Assembly (NCBI GenBank): GCA_963802795.1
Contig: CAWDJV010000004.1
Span: 124,001-188,000 of the forward strand
Length of the DNA: 64,000 nt
From: JAIBJN01 sp963802795
Lineage (GTDB): Bacteria > Actinomycetota > Thermoleophilia > Gaiellales > Gaiellaceae
Direction of reading: 5' to 3'
Part shown: one piece after another, positions 1-7,720 of the stretch
How the letters are laid out: every line of letters starts with the position of its first letter
How positions within the stretch are numbered: the first letter of the stretch is position 1
Position numbers and translations under genes: made by a program
The notes under the pieces: model-generated
What the model saw: only the letters and a program-made list of their open reading frames with translations
Databases searched by the model: none
What the model was told of the DNA's origin: nothing

Positions 1-1
1 T

Positions 2-103
2 GTGGCCGTCCTGCCCGGCGGTGACGTGGTCGGGTGGGGCGGGGCCGGCGACGTTGCGTTTTCCGCCGACGACATCGTCGCCATCGAGCGCATCGACGAC
101 TGA
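2..103 (+). CDS. C-terminal fragment of an unknown protein (truncated by window edge)
   Basis: An open frame enters from the left edge and ends with TGA at 101-103, giving the last 33 residues, which finish in FSADDIVAIERIDD. The start lies outside the window. Codon use is typical of the neighbourhood, with GC-rich third positions. It converges with the c-heme lipoprotein gene, whose stop is 13 bases away. I do not recognise the family from this tail and assign no function. Confidence 0.45.
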   Translation: MAVLPGGDVVGWGGAGDVAFSADDIVAIERIDD

Positions 104-115
104 CGCACCCCGCCT

Positions 116-685
116 TCAGTCGGTGAAGACGTAGTCGAGCTGTGCCCCGACGTGGCAGCTCCAGCAGACTGCGCCGCCGGCGACCTCTCCGAAGCGGTCC
201 CCGGCCGCCTCGCGCGTGTACTCGACGAAGATCCAGTCGCCGTGGTCCGGGTCGGCGCCTCGCTCCTTGCGCATGGTCGCGACGAGCCCGACGAAGTCGG
301 CGCCCGGTCGCCGCGCCTCCTTGACGACAACCGTTCCCGCCGGAAAGAGGCCGTTCGGGCGGCGCCGCTTCGTTGCGAAGACGTTCTTCGTCCCGTTATG
401 CGGGTCCGATGCCCTCGGGGGAATCGGCGCGTCGTTCAGCTTCGCCCAGTCGCGGTAGCCGGCGACGAAACGCGGGAGGCCGGGGGGAGGCTTCGGCGCC
501 TCGGCCTCGGTGGTGGTCTCCTCGGTGGCGGCGGCCTCGCTGGTCGCCTCCGTCGTGGTCGTCTCCGGTACGGTCGTCGTCGTGGGCGCCGCCTCGGAGG
601 TTGCCGGAGCCGAGCCTTCCTCGGCCTCGCCGCCGCAGGCTGCGAGCAGGGCGACGACGAGGACGGCGAGCGACGCGTGCCTCAC
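116..685 (-). CDS. Cytochrome P460-like lipoprotein with a c-type heme motif
   Basis: A 189-residue secreted lipoprotein. Residues 1-17 form a short signal ending in the lipobox LAAC (Cys17), followed by a Thr/Glu/Ala-rich linker to about residue 66. Residues 70-189 resemble the cytochrome P460 family: a YRDW start, the FPAGTVVVKE strand, and a C-terminal CWSCH (174-178) that would bind heme c covalently. P460 proteins of ammonia oxidisers oxidise hydroxylamine, but many homologues have no assigned substrate, so the redox partner here is unknown. A cytochrome c maturation set lies at 36.8-38.6 kb. The GTG start has a TAGGCT hexamer 10 bases upstream. The family call is from motifs and layout; the substrate is not inferred. 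Confidence 0.7.
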   Translation of the reverse strand: MRHASLAVLVVALLAACGGEAEEGSAPATSEAAPTTTTVPETTTTEATSEAAATEETTTEAEAPKPPPGLPRFVAGYRDWAKLNDAPIPPRASDPHNGTKNVFATKRRRPNGLFPAGTVVVKEARRPGADFVGLVATMRKERGADPDHGDWIFVEYTREAAGDRFGEVAGGAVCWSCHVGAQLDYVFTD

Positions 686-695
686 TACTACACCG

Positions 696-701
696 AGCCT
701 A
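696..701 (-). promoter_or_regulatory. Putative -10 box of the c-heme lipoprotein gene
   Basis: On the minus strand TAGGCT lies 10 bases before the GTG start at 685. This implies a 5' leader of only a few bases. No convincing -35 element was seen. Confidence 0.35.
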
Positions 702-723
702 GCCCACGATTCTTACGGGGCCC

Positions 724-1624
724 TTACTCGAGCCTGGAGTAGGCGACCGCCACCTCGGCCGCGAGCGCGGCGTTCTCGACGACGAGCTTCTTGTTCGCCT
801 CGACGGTGGCGCCGCCGCTCGCCTCGTGGACGTAGGCGAGGACGAAGGGCGTGACGTCCTGTCCCTGCACGCCCGCCCGCGAGGCCTCCGCGACACCCGC
901 CTCGATCAGCTCCTCGACGTCCAGACTCTCGTCGGGCGGCCGCGCCAGCAGGAGCGCCGAGTGCCGGCCTAGGCGCCAGTGGTACTGGGCGATCTGCGCC
1001 ACTTCCTCGACCGTCAGAACCCGTGTCGAGACGGGCGGCCCTCCCTCGCGCGCGTAGAAGAGGGGGATCGTGTCCGTCCGCCAACCGAGCACCGGGACGC
1101 CGATCGTCTCCAGAACCTCGGCGGTGGCCTGCACGTCGAGCAGCGACTTCGCGCCGGACGCGACGACCAGGGCCTCCGTCCGCGCGAGCTCGCCCACGTC
1201 GGCGGAGATGTCCGGGCGCTCGCTCCAGCCGCGGTGAACGCCGCCGAGGCCCCCGGTCCCGAGGAAGCCGATGCCGACCGTGCGGCAGACCGCGAGAGTC
1301 GCGCCCGCCGTCGTCGCGCCGAGATCGCCCTGCACCGCGCACGCAGCCAGGTCGCGCGGGCCCACCTTCCGGGCCTCCGGTGTCGCGCCGAACCGCTCGA
1401 GCTGCTGCCTCCTCCAGCCCGACCTGGATGACGCCGTCGATGACCCCGACGGTCGCGGGCACCGCCCAGGCTGCCCGGACGCGCCGCTCGGACTCGAGCG
1501 CCACGGCGATGCCCTCCCCCTCCGGGAAGCCGTGGGAGACGAGCGTCGTCTCGAGCGCGACGACGGGGCGCCGCGCTTCGAGGGCGGCGCGCACTTCCGG
1601 ATGGATGCGGACGAGCTCGGCCAT
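724..1624 (-). pseudogene. psuG: Pseudouridine-5'-phosphate glycosidase, frameshifted
   Basis: PsuG splits pseudouridine 5'-phosphate into uracil and ribose 5-phosphate in the cytoplasm. The first about 70 residues (ALETTLVSHGFP, PATVGVIDG, QVGLEEA) read in one frame. The rest (KVGPRDL, GTGGLGGVHRGW, DISADVGEL, VVASGAKSLLDVQAT) reads in another frame to the TAA at 724. The switch falls at about 1398-1407; one base too many, or two missing, restores the family pattern. With it repaired the length, about 300 residues, is normal. The gene sits 6 bases after the PfkB kinase gene, the usual psuK-psuG arrangement. Whether the shift is a real lesion or a sequence error cannot be told here. Family assignment is firm; functional state is open. 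Confidence 0.85.
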
Positions 1625-1630
1625 GGGGAG

Positions 1631-2431
1631 CTACGGCATCGCCCCCATCCTCGCGACGCAGCGTGCCGCCGCGTCGAGCGCGAGCTCGGCTCCTCCGAGT
1701 AGGAAGCCCGCCGCGAAGGCGTCGCCCGCCCCGGTCGTGTCCACGACTTCGGCGTCCACGGAGGGCAGCTCCGTGCTGCGGCCCGCGCTTCGCACGACGC
1801 AACCGCCAGCCCCACGCTTGACGACGGTCGTCTCCGCGTCGAGCGGGCCGACGAGGGCCGACTCCGCCTCGTTGGCGAAGACGATCTCGGGAGCCACGTC
1901 GGCGACCGTCGCTCGGAAGGCCTCGACCCCGGTCTGCTCGATCGCCGCGGTGGAGGAGAGGTCGACGCTCACCCGCGGCGCGCGCCTCGCGGCGGCGAGA
2001 GCGGTCTCGCGAAGCGGAGCGCGCACGAGGCTGTAGCCCGGGACGTGCAGCCACTCGCAGCCGGCGAGCCAGGAACCCTCGAGCTCCTCCGGCCGGAACT
2101 CCGTCGAGACGCCGCGGTCGGTCAGCATCGTCCTCGAGCCGTCGGGCGCGGCCAGGGAAACGACGGTGCCCGTCCCGGACTCGACCTCGGGCCCGGCCAG
2201 CTCGACTCCCAGCGCGCGGAGCTCGTCGGCGAGCAGCCGGCCGGCTGGGTCGCGGGCCCGCTTGCCGAGAAACCGCGCGCGTCCGCCCAGGGCGACCGCC
2301 CAGGCGGCGACGTTCGCGGCCTGGCCTCCGGCGCCCACCCGCGTGCGTCCATAGGTGTCCGTATCTTGCGCAATCGCCCCCTCCAGCCGCACGACGACGT
2401 CCAGAAGGAGGTCCCCGAGCGTGCAGATCAC
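1631..2431 (-). CDS. psuK: PfkB-family carbohydrate kinase, probably pseudouridine kinase
   Basis: A ribokinase-fold kinase of 266 residues. The N-terminus (CTLGDLLLDVVV) and a GAGGQAANVA stretch match PfkB sugar-binding motifs. The C-terminal signature DTTGAGDAFAAGFL (about residues 231-244) contains the catalytic Asp and anion hole. Its position 6 bases before psuG suggests that it phosphorylates pseudouridine; the substrate is inferred from context, as PfkB kinases vary widely. I chose the GTG at 2431 rather than the GTG at 2440 because a TAGGGT hexamer lies 7 bases upstream and overlaps the longer start. The promoter is divergent from, and overlaps, that of the small gene at 2455. Confidence 0.8.
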   Translation of the reverse strand: MICTLGDLLLDVVVRLEGAIAQDTDTYGRTRVGAGGQAANVAAWAVALGGRARFLGKRARDPAGRLLADELRALGVELAGPEVESGTGTVVSLAAPDGSRTMLTDRGVSTEFRPEELEGSWLAGCEWLHVPGYSLVRAPLRETALAAARRAPRVSVDLSSTAAIEQTGVEAFRATVADVAPEIVFANEAESALVGPLDAETTVVKRGAGGCVVRSAGRSTELPSVDAEVVDTTGAGDAFAAGFLLGGAELALDAAARCVARMGAMP

Positions 2432-2438
2432 GCCGGGC

Positions 2439-2448
2439 ACCCTACAAT
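2439..2448. promoter_or_regulatory. Overlapping divergent -10 boxes (leaderless pair)
   Basis: TAGGGT on the minus strand (2439-2444) lies 7 bases before the kinase GTG at 2431. TACAAT on the plus strand (2443-2448) lies exactly 6 bases before the GTG at 2455. The two hexamers share two base pairs, so the promoters probably compete. Both spacings predict leaderless transcripts. Confidence 0.45.
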
Positions 2449-2454
2449 CGGGTC

Positions 2455-2670
2455 GTGGACGGCGAGCGCCGCAAGCGGCTCCGCCCCTTCTTGCTCGGCG
2501 GCATCGTCGGCAGCCTGGCGGGCATCGCGGCGGCGGGGAAGATGAAGGTCGGGTCCCGCGCGCAGAAGCGCCGGACGCCGGCCGGCCTGGCCGCCTTCGA
2601 GCAGGCGCCGTGCTTCGAGGAGCTCGTCGAGCGCGAGGCCCGCGGCGAGCGCCCGGGTCAGGTGAGCTAG
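2455..2670 (+). CDS. Small hypothetical protein with one hydrophobic segment
   Basis: A 71-residue product with a GTG start. The basic N-terminus (DGERRKRLR) is followed by a Gly/Ala-rich apolar stretch at about residues 12-28 (LLGGIVGSLAGIAAAG), then a charged cytoplasmic-looking tail. It may be a single-pass membrane protein. A TACAAT hexamer exactly 6 bases before the GTG supports the start. Its TAG stop overlaps the stop of the convergent glycosyltransferase gene. I do not recognise a family. Confidence 0.55.
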   Translation: MDGERRKRLRPFLLGGIVGSLAGIAAAGKMKVGSRAQKRRTPAGLAAFEQAPCFEELVEREARGERPGQVS

Positions 2671-4297
2671 CGGAGGTCTTCGAGGGCCTCCTCGGCGGTG
2701 CCGAGGTTGCGGCCCGCGTCGCCGATGTCGAGCAGCTCGCCCAGCTGCTCGACGCGGACCGTCGCCTCCAGGTACTCCTCGGCTGTCACGACCGGTGCCC
2801 GTGTGCGGACGACGAGGAACGGGCCGGACCAGTGCGTCTCGAAGGCATCGCCGGGTGACGTCTGCGGGATCGTCAGGCGCGCGTCGTCGTGATCCAGCTC
2901 GTCCGAGGCGTCGAGGACCCACACGCCGCGGCCCAGCGGCTCTCCGGCGTCCTCGAGCGCATCGAGAGCGAGCTCGGGGTCGGCCCGCGGAACGAAGATC
3001 TCGCCGAAGGGGGCGCCCTTCCCCCACGCGTCGAGGTACGTCGGCTCGAAACCGAAGAGGACGTCGTCCGCCCGCCCGGTCGCGGCGAGCCATTCCGCGA
3101 CCTCGGCCCGGGCCGTCGAGCGCTCCTCGGGCTCGCCCGTGTAGAGCCAGCGCGTCTTGCCGAGGCCCCACGCGACCTGGGCGGCGAGCACGAGGCCGAT
3201 GCCGACGACGACCACCAGCGGGCCGGCCCGTCCGGCAGCCCGGCCCACGCGCACGAGCCCGACCGCGAAGAGCATCGCCGCGATGGGGAGGAGGAAGATG
3301 AGGTGCCGGGTCTCGAGCGAGGCGCCGGCTCCCGAGCGCGCTGCAAGCAGGGCGATCACCGGGACGGCCGCCAGCGACCCGGCGAGCAGGGCGGGCTCCG
3401 GCCGGCTCCTCACCAGCACGACGAAGCCGAGCCCCGCTACGAGGGCCACGGGCAGGGCGACCCAGAGCCAGCCGGCGGCGAAGTCGCCGAGCACGTCGGT
3501 GAGGTAGTCCAGGACGTCGAGGGGGCGAGCCGCGATCCTCCACGCTCACCCAGACCCACCTCGAAGCGCGACGCGAGCCCTGCGTACGTGCGCCAGAGCG
3601 GGCCGGCGAGAACGACGACGGCGGCGAGCGCGACGACCGGAGTGCGCAGCGAGAAGGGCCGACGCAGCCGGAGGAGCGCCACGTACACCACCTGGGCGCC
3701 GAGCACGAGGGCGCCGTACGGCTGGGTGGCGAGGAGCGCGAGCGTGCCGGCGGCCCACGCTGTCCATCGTCCGGTCGAGCCTCGTTCGAGGGCCCGCAGG
3801 AGCAGCAGCAGCGAGAGGAGGCTCGTGAAGAGGAAGAGGCTGTACATCCGGCCGTAGATGCCGTGGTAGAGCGTCGTCCAGCTCGCCGCGGTCAACAGGG
3901 TCGCCAGGAGCGCGATCCGCCGGCCCGCCATGCGCGCGACGAGCGCGGCGGCGAGAGGCATGCTCGCCACCGCGAATGTCACCGAGATCAGCCGGAGGCT
4001 CGTGAGCCCGGGCTCGACCCAGCCGGCGAGGTACGCGAGGAGGTAGTGGAGCGGCGCGCCGCCTCGCTCCCCGAGCACCGTTTCCAGGACCTCGCGGAGC
4101 GGCTCGTGGCTGACGAAGAACGCAAGCGTCTCGTCCTCGTGCGGCGGCAGAGCGTGCAGTCGCAGCAGGAGGAAGGCGCCCAGGCCGGCGCTGATCGCCA
4201 CGACGGCGAGGCCGAATCCGCGGCGCGCGATGTCCTCGGAGCCCTCTGGCACTCCCGCCTCGCGAGTGCCGGAGGCCTCCGGCCTCCCTGCTAGCAT
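2667..4297 (-). pseudogene. GT39/ArnT-like membrane glycosyltransferase, frameshifted
   Basis: The family transfers sugars from a polyprenyl phosphate carrier on the outer face of the membrane. The N-terminal half has a first membrane helix followed by the acidic loop PPHEDETLAFF expected of the GT-C catalytic loop, then several more hydrophobic helices. The C-terminal half resumes in another frame at about 3520 with helices and a soluble tail. The break coincides with a run of five G at 3521-3525 on the plus strand; one extra base there joins the halves as PLDVLDYLTDVLGDF. Repaired length is about 540 residues, normal for the class. The start is uncertain (ATG 4297, TTG 4309 or GTG 4252). 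The acceptor is unknown. Confidence 0.7.
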
Positions 4298-4326
4298 CTC
4301 CCCCTGCAAACCGCGGCCTTTCTGCG

Positions 4327-4614
4327 ATGCCGATCTACGAGTACCGATGCCCCAACGGCCACACCTTCGAGGTGTTTCAGCGCATGGCCGATGCGCCCGC
4401 GGAAGCGTGCGAGGTCTGCGGCGAGGGACCTGTGACCAAGGTGCTCTATCCCGCCGCCATCCACTTCAAGGGGTCGGGCTTCTACTCGACTGACTACGGA
4501 CGCGGCGGCAGGCGCTCGGCAACGAAGGACGGCGGGGACTCGGGCGAGAGCAAGCCCGACAAGGCCGACAAGTCCGAGCCGAAGGCTCCCGAGTCGAAAG
4601 CCGCCGAGGCCTGA
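4327..4614 (+). CDS. FmdB-family zinc ribbon protein
   Basis: A 95-residue protein starting PIYEYRCPNGH, the hallmark of FmdB-type regulatory proteins. Paired cysteine sites (Cys8 with His12 nearby, and CEVCGEG at 32-38) probably hold zinc, although the first site is CPNGH rather than CxxC. KVLYPAAIHFKGSGFYSTDY is the second conserved block. The last 40 residues are Lys/Glu/Ser-rich and look disordered. The family name comes from a proposed formamidase/amidase regulator; its general molecular role is not established. It stands alone between two genes on the opposite strand. Confidence 0.85.
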   Translation: MPIYEYRCPNGHTFEVFQRMADAPAEACEVCGEGPVTKVLYPAAIHFKGSGFYSTDYGRGGRRSATKDGGDSGESKPDKADKSEPKAPESKAAEA

Positions 4615-4640
4615 GCCCGGCGGGTCGTCGGCGGGCCGGC

Positions 4641-5807
4641 TCACCCGCGTCCGACCCGACAGCCCGGCCCGAAGGCGCCCGAGCCGGGCGGAGGCGGTTG
4701 CGGCGCCGTCTCTCCCGTGACCATGGCGACCACCGAGGCGTTCTCCTCGGTTCCGATGATGAACGACTGGCCGTCGAGGTCGGCGATCGTCCCGCCCAGA
4801 CGGCAGCGGATCACGCCGCTCGAGGGCGTCCTCCGCTGCACCCAGCCGAGCTGGAGCAGCTCGTTCGCGGAGAGGTCGGTCGCAAGCGGCGCGACCAGGT
4901 CGTCGCCGATGAACGGCAGGCGCACGAAGGTCCCGAAGCTCGTTATCTCATCCGCGATCGCCTGGAGCACCGCCTGCTGGCGCTCGCCGCGCGTGATGTC
5001 GTTGTCCGCGGGGTCGAGCTGGTTCTGCCGGATGCGGGCGTAGACGAGCGCCCGGCGGCCGTCCATCTCCTGCTCGCCCTTCCTGAACCGCCAGCCCCTC
5101 CAGCGGTCGCACTTCGCCTGCGTTCCGCGCGGGCACTCGAACTTATTCGAGAGGATCGGCTTGGGCACGGTGACGGTGATGCCGCCGAGCGTGTCGACGA
5201 CCTCCTGGAACTTCGAGAAGTCGACCACGACGACGTGGTTGATCGGCAGTCCGGTGAGCCCCTCGATCGTGCGGATCGCCAGGGTCGGGCCCCCGAACGC
5301 GTAGGCGGCGTTGACCTTGCTCTCCCCATGGCCCGCGATGTCCACCCGCAGGTCGCGCGGGATCGAGAGCATCGCGATCCGGTGCTCGTCGGGGTCGGTC
5401 CTGACGACCATGATGGCGTCCGAGCGGAAGGGCCCCTCGCGCCTCGGGCCTTCGTCCGTACCGAGGACGAGGGTCGTTGAAGGGTTCGAGAGCACGAGCC
5501 CGTCTTGCGGGGCGAGGACGTCGTAGGCCCGCGAGTCGAGCCTCGCGTTTGCCTCCTTGACGCCGCTTCGGAACGCCAGATAGCCCAGCACTCCCCAGAC
5601 TGCCAGCGCGAGGAAGACGATGAGGAGGACGACGAGTCCGATGCGCAGCCGACGCCGCCATCGCCGCGGCTGCGCGCGTCTCGGAGGGGCAGACGGAGGC
5701 GCCCCGTCCTGCCTGAGCGGGGGTTTCGTCTTCGGCTCGTCGCGCGGTACGGGCCCCTTGGCCCGGCCGCCCCGATAGACGCGATACGGCTTGTCCTTGG
5801 AGGCCAC
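4641..5807 (-). CDS. LytR-CpsA-Psr (LCP) family cell wall polymer ligase
   Basis: LCP enzymes move polyprenyl-linked glycopolymers onto peptidoglycan outside the membrane. The 388-residue product has a basic, proline-rich cytoplasmic N-terminus, one transmembrane helix at about 55-79, and an LCP domain at about 112-300. The domain carries TTLVLGTDEG, the Arg/Asp-rich RSDAIMVVRTDP, SIPRDLRV and KVNAAYAFGG, all typical pyrophosphate-lipid-binding elements. The C-terminus ends in a Pro/Gly tail. The GTG start has GATACT 8 bases upstream. It is transcribed away from the ROK kinase gene across a 29-base gap. The exact wall polymer is unknown. Confidence 0.88.
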   Translation of the reverse strand: MASKDKPYRVYRGGRAKGPVPRDEPKTKPPLRQDGAPPSAPPRRAQPRRWRRRLRIGLVVLLIVFLALAVWGVLGYLAFRSGVKEANARLDSRAYDVLAPQDGLVLSNPSTTLVLGTDEGPRREGPFRSDAIMVVRTDPDEHRIAMLSIPRDLRVDIAGHGESKVNAAYAFGGPTLAIRTIEGLTGLPINHVVVVDFSKFQEVVDTLGGITVTVPKPILSNKFECPRGTQAKCDRWRGWRFRKGEQEMDGRRALVYARIRQNQLDPADNDITRGERQQAVLQAIADEITSFGTFVRLPFIGDDLVAPLATDLSANELLQLGWVQRRTPSSGVIRCRLGGTIADLDGQSFIIGTEENASVVAMVTGETAPQPPPPGSGAFGPGCRVGRG

Positions 5808-5815
5808 AGCGACCG

Positions 5816-5821
5816 AGTATC
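5816..5821 (-). promoter_or_regulatory. Putative -10 box of the LCP gene
   Basis: GATACT on the minus strand ends 8 bases before the GTG start at 5807, consistent with a leaderless message. It overlaps a plus-strand TATCGT (5818-5823) that could serve the ROK kinase gene. Confidence 0.35.
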
Positions 5822-5836
5822 GTAGCCACAGCGGCT

Positions 5837-6826
5837 ATGGAGGCCCCCCACGTCATCGCAGTCGATCTGGGCGGAACGAAGCTCGCAGCGGGGGTTTTCG
5901 ACCGGGACGGGGCCGTCTCGGGACGCGCCGTCGAGCCGACCGACCTCTCGAGCGAGGACGCCGTTCTCGCGCAGCTCGAGCGCGTGATCGGAGGCTTGAA
6001 CGGGAGCGGCCTCGCGGCACTCGGGGTGGGAGTTCCTTCGACGATCGACCAGCGGACCGGCCGGGCGGTCGCCTCGGTGAACATCCCGCTCGCCGACGTG
6101 GACCTTCGCGAGTGGCTGAGCGGGCGGTTCGGAGTCCCGGTAGCGGTGGAGAACGATGCGAACGCGGCCACGGTCGCCGAGCACCGGCTCGGGGCGGGGC
6201 GGGGCTCCCGGCACATGATCATGCTCACCCTCGGCACGGGCGTCGGGGGCGGGCTCGTCCTCGACGGCCGCCTCTACCGCGGCTCCGTGGGCGCAGCGGC
6301 CGAGCTCGGCCACATCACGCTCGACCTGGACGGCCCGCCCTGTCAGGGGAACTGCCCGGGCCGCGGGCACCTGGAGGCGCTTGCTTCCGGGCTCGCGGCG
6401 GAGAGCCTCGCCCTGCGGACTGCCGCGGAACGCCCGGACGGCGATCTGGGGCGCGCGGCCGCCGCTGGGCGGGCGCTCGACGCGCGGGTCGTGGTCGAGC
6501 TCGCCGAGGCAGGAGCCGGCGACGCGCGCGACGTGCTCGACCACATCGGATTTCACCTCGGAGTCGGGATCGCGGACCTCGTGAACGTGTTCAATCCGGA
6601 GGTCGTCGTCGTCGGGGGCGGCTTCTCCGATGCCGGCGACCTCGTGCTCGGGCCCGCCCGCGAGGTGGTTGCGGAGCGGGCGCTCGCCCCCGCCCGCGAC
6701 GAGGTGCGGATCGTCCTGGCCGAGCTGGGCACCGAGGCCGGGCTCGTCGGCGCGGCGCTCGTCGCCTTCGACGCGCTCGACGGGGTCGAGAGGGTCGACG
6801 GGGTCGACGTGCCGGGCGCTCTCTAG
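5837..6826 (+). CDS. ROK-family sugar kinase (glucokinase-like)
   Basis: A cytosolic kinase of 329 residues that most likely phosphorylates glucose or a related hexose with ATP. It has the phosphate-binding DLGGTK at 10-15, the sugar-binding/catalytic END at 105-107, TLGTGVGGG at about 130-138, and the ROK zinc region ELGHITLDLDG..CQGNC..GHLE. In the zinc region the usual last Cys is replaced by His (GRGHLE), so the site may be His/Cys mixed. It has no DNA-binding N-terminus, so it is an enzyme rather than a ROK repressor. rsmI begins 2 bases after its stop, suggesting co-transcription. Confidence 0.88.
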   Translation: MEAPHVIAVDLGGTKLAAGVFDRDGAVSGRAVEPTDLSSEDAVLAQLERVIGGLNGSGLAALGVGVPSTIDQRTGRAVASVNIPLADVDLREWLSGRFGVPVAVENDANAATVAEHRLGAGRGSRHMIMLTLGTGVGGGLVLDGRLYRGSVGAAAELGHITLDLDGPPCQGNCPGRGHLEALASGLAAESLALRTAAERPDGDLGRAAAAGRALDARVVVELAEAGAGDARDVLDHIGFHLGVGIADLVNVFNPEVVVVGGGFSDAGDLVLGPAREVVAERALAPARDEVRIVLAELGTEAGLVGAALVAFDALDGVERVDGVDVPGAL

Positions 6827-6828
6827 CC

Positions 6829-7635
6829 GTGCCGCTCGTCGTCTGCCCGACGCCGATCGGCAACCTCGAGGACGTCACGCTGCGGGTCCTGCGCGAGCTC
6901 GGGGAAGCGCAGCTCGTCCTCTGCGAGGACACGCGCCGGACCCGGATCCTGCTCGATCGCCACGGAGTGCGAGCGCGGCTTCTCTCGCTCCATCGTCACA
7001 ACGAGGCGAAGCGGACCGAGGAGATCCTTCCGCGGCTCGAGGCGGGCGAGCGCGTCGCCCTCGCCAGCGACGCCGGCCTGCCCGGCGTGAACGACCCGGG
7101 CGCGAAGCTCGTTGCGGCCGCCCTCGCGCGCGGCCTCGAGGTCACCGTCCTCCCGGGCCCGTCGGCCGTCGAGACCGCGTTGGTGGCGAGCGGGCTCGTG
7201 GGCGACCGGTACACGTTCGTCGGCTACCTCCCCAGGACGCGCGCCGCTCTCGCCGGCCTCTGGGAGGAGCTCGCAGGCTGGGCCTGGCCGGTCGTCGCCT
7301 TCGAGTCCCCGCGGAGGCTCCCGGCGAGTCTCGCAAGCCTGGCGGAGACGGATCCCGAGCGCCGCGTCGCCGTGTGCCGTGAGTTGACGAAGCGCTTCGA
7401 GGAGGTCGTGCGCGGAAGCGCGAGCGAGGTCGCCGCGCGCTTCCGGACCCCTCCGAAGGGGGAGGTGACTCTCGTGGTCGGCGCCGCCGAGCCGCGTCCG
7501 TCCGGCGGAGACACGGCGGCCCTCGAGGCGGTGGGCGAGCTCGTGCGGGCCGGGACGCCGCGCCGAGCGGCGGCGGAGGTCGTCTCCCGCCTCACCGGAG
7601 AGCCGCGGAATCGGCTCTACCGCAGCTCCCTGTAG
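6829..7635 (+). CDS. rsmI: 16S rRNA (cytidine-1402 2'-O)-methyltransferase
   Basis: RsmI methylates the 2'-OH of C1402 in the 16S rRNA decoding centre using SAM. The 268-residue product starts at GTG (VPLVVCPTPIGNLEDVT) and shows the family motifs CEDTRRT (32-38), LLSLHRHNE, SDAGLPGVNDPG and LPGPSAVETAL of a tetrapyrrole-methylase fold. The C-terminal region has ELTKRFEEVVRG and the short C-terminal helical domain. It follows the ROK kinase by 2 bases. metG lies downstream, as in many actinobacteria, but here an M23-like gene and an AbrB gene come between. Confidence 0.95.
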   Translation: MPLVVCPTPIGNLEDVTLRVLRELGEAQLVLCEDTRRTRILLDRHGVRARLLSLHRHNEAKRTEEILPRLEAGERVALASDAGLPGVNDPGAKLVAAALARGLEVTVLPGPSAVETALVASGLVGDRYTFVGYLPRTRAALAGLWEELAGWAWPVVAFESPRRLPASLASLAETDPERRVAVCRELTKRFEEVVRGSASEVAARFRTPPKGEVTLVVGAAEPRPSGGDTAALEAVGELVRAGTPRRAAAEVVSRLTGEPRNRLYRSSL

Positions 7636-7654
7636 TAGCCGGGCCGCTGTCGCC

Positions 7655-7698
7655 ATCGTTGACAACGTCCTGGCGGCCTGCTAGCTTGATCGTTGACA
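7655..7698 (+). repeat. Direct repeat ATCGTTGACA flanking the M23 promoter
   Basis: ATCGTTGACA occurs at 7655-7664 and again at 7689-7698, 34 bp apart (about three helical turns). The first copy extends into the 11-base inverted repeat CGTTGACAACG and contains the -35 box. The arrangement suits a dimeric regulator bound on one DNA face; that is inference. Confidence 0.4.
7659..7687 (+). promoter_or_regulatory. Sigma70-type promoter of the M23-like gene
   Basis: TTGACA (7659-7664) and TAGCTT (7682-7687) are separated by exactly 17 bases, the best canonical promoter in the window. The start codon at 7721 is preceded by an AGGAGG ribosome site at about 7710-7715, so this transcript has a normal leader. 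Confidence 0.65.
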
Positions 7699-7720
7699 CA
7701 GAGGACAACAGGAGGCGGGC

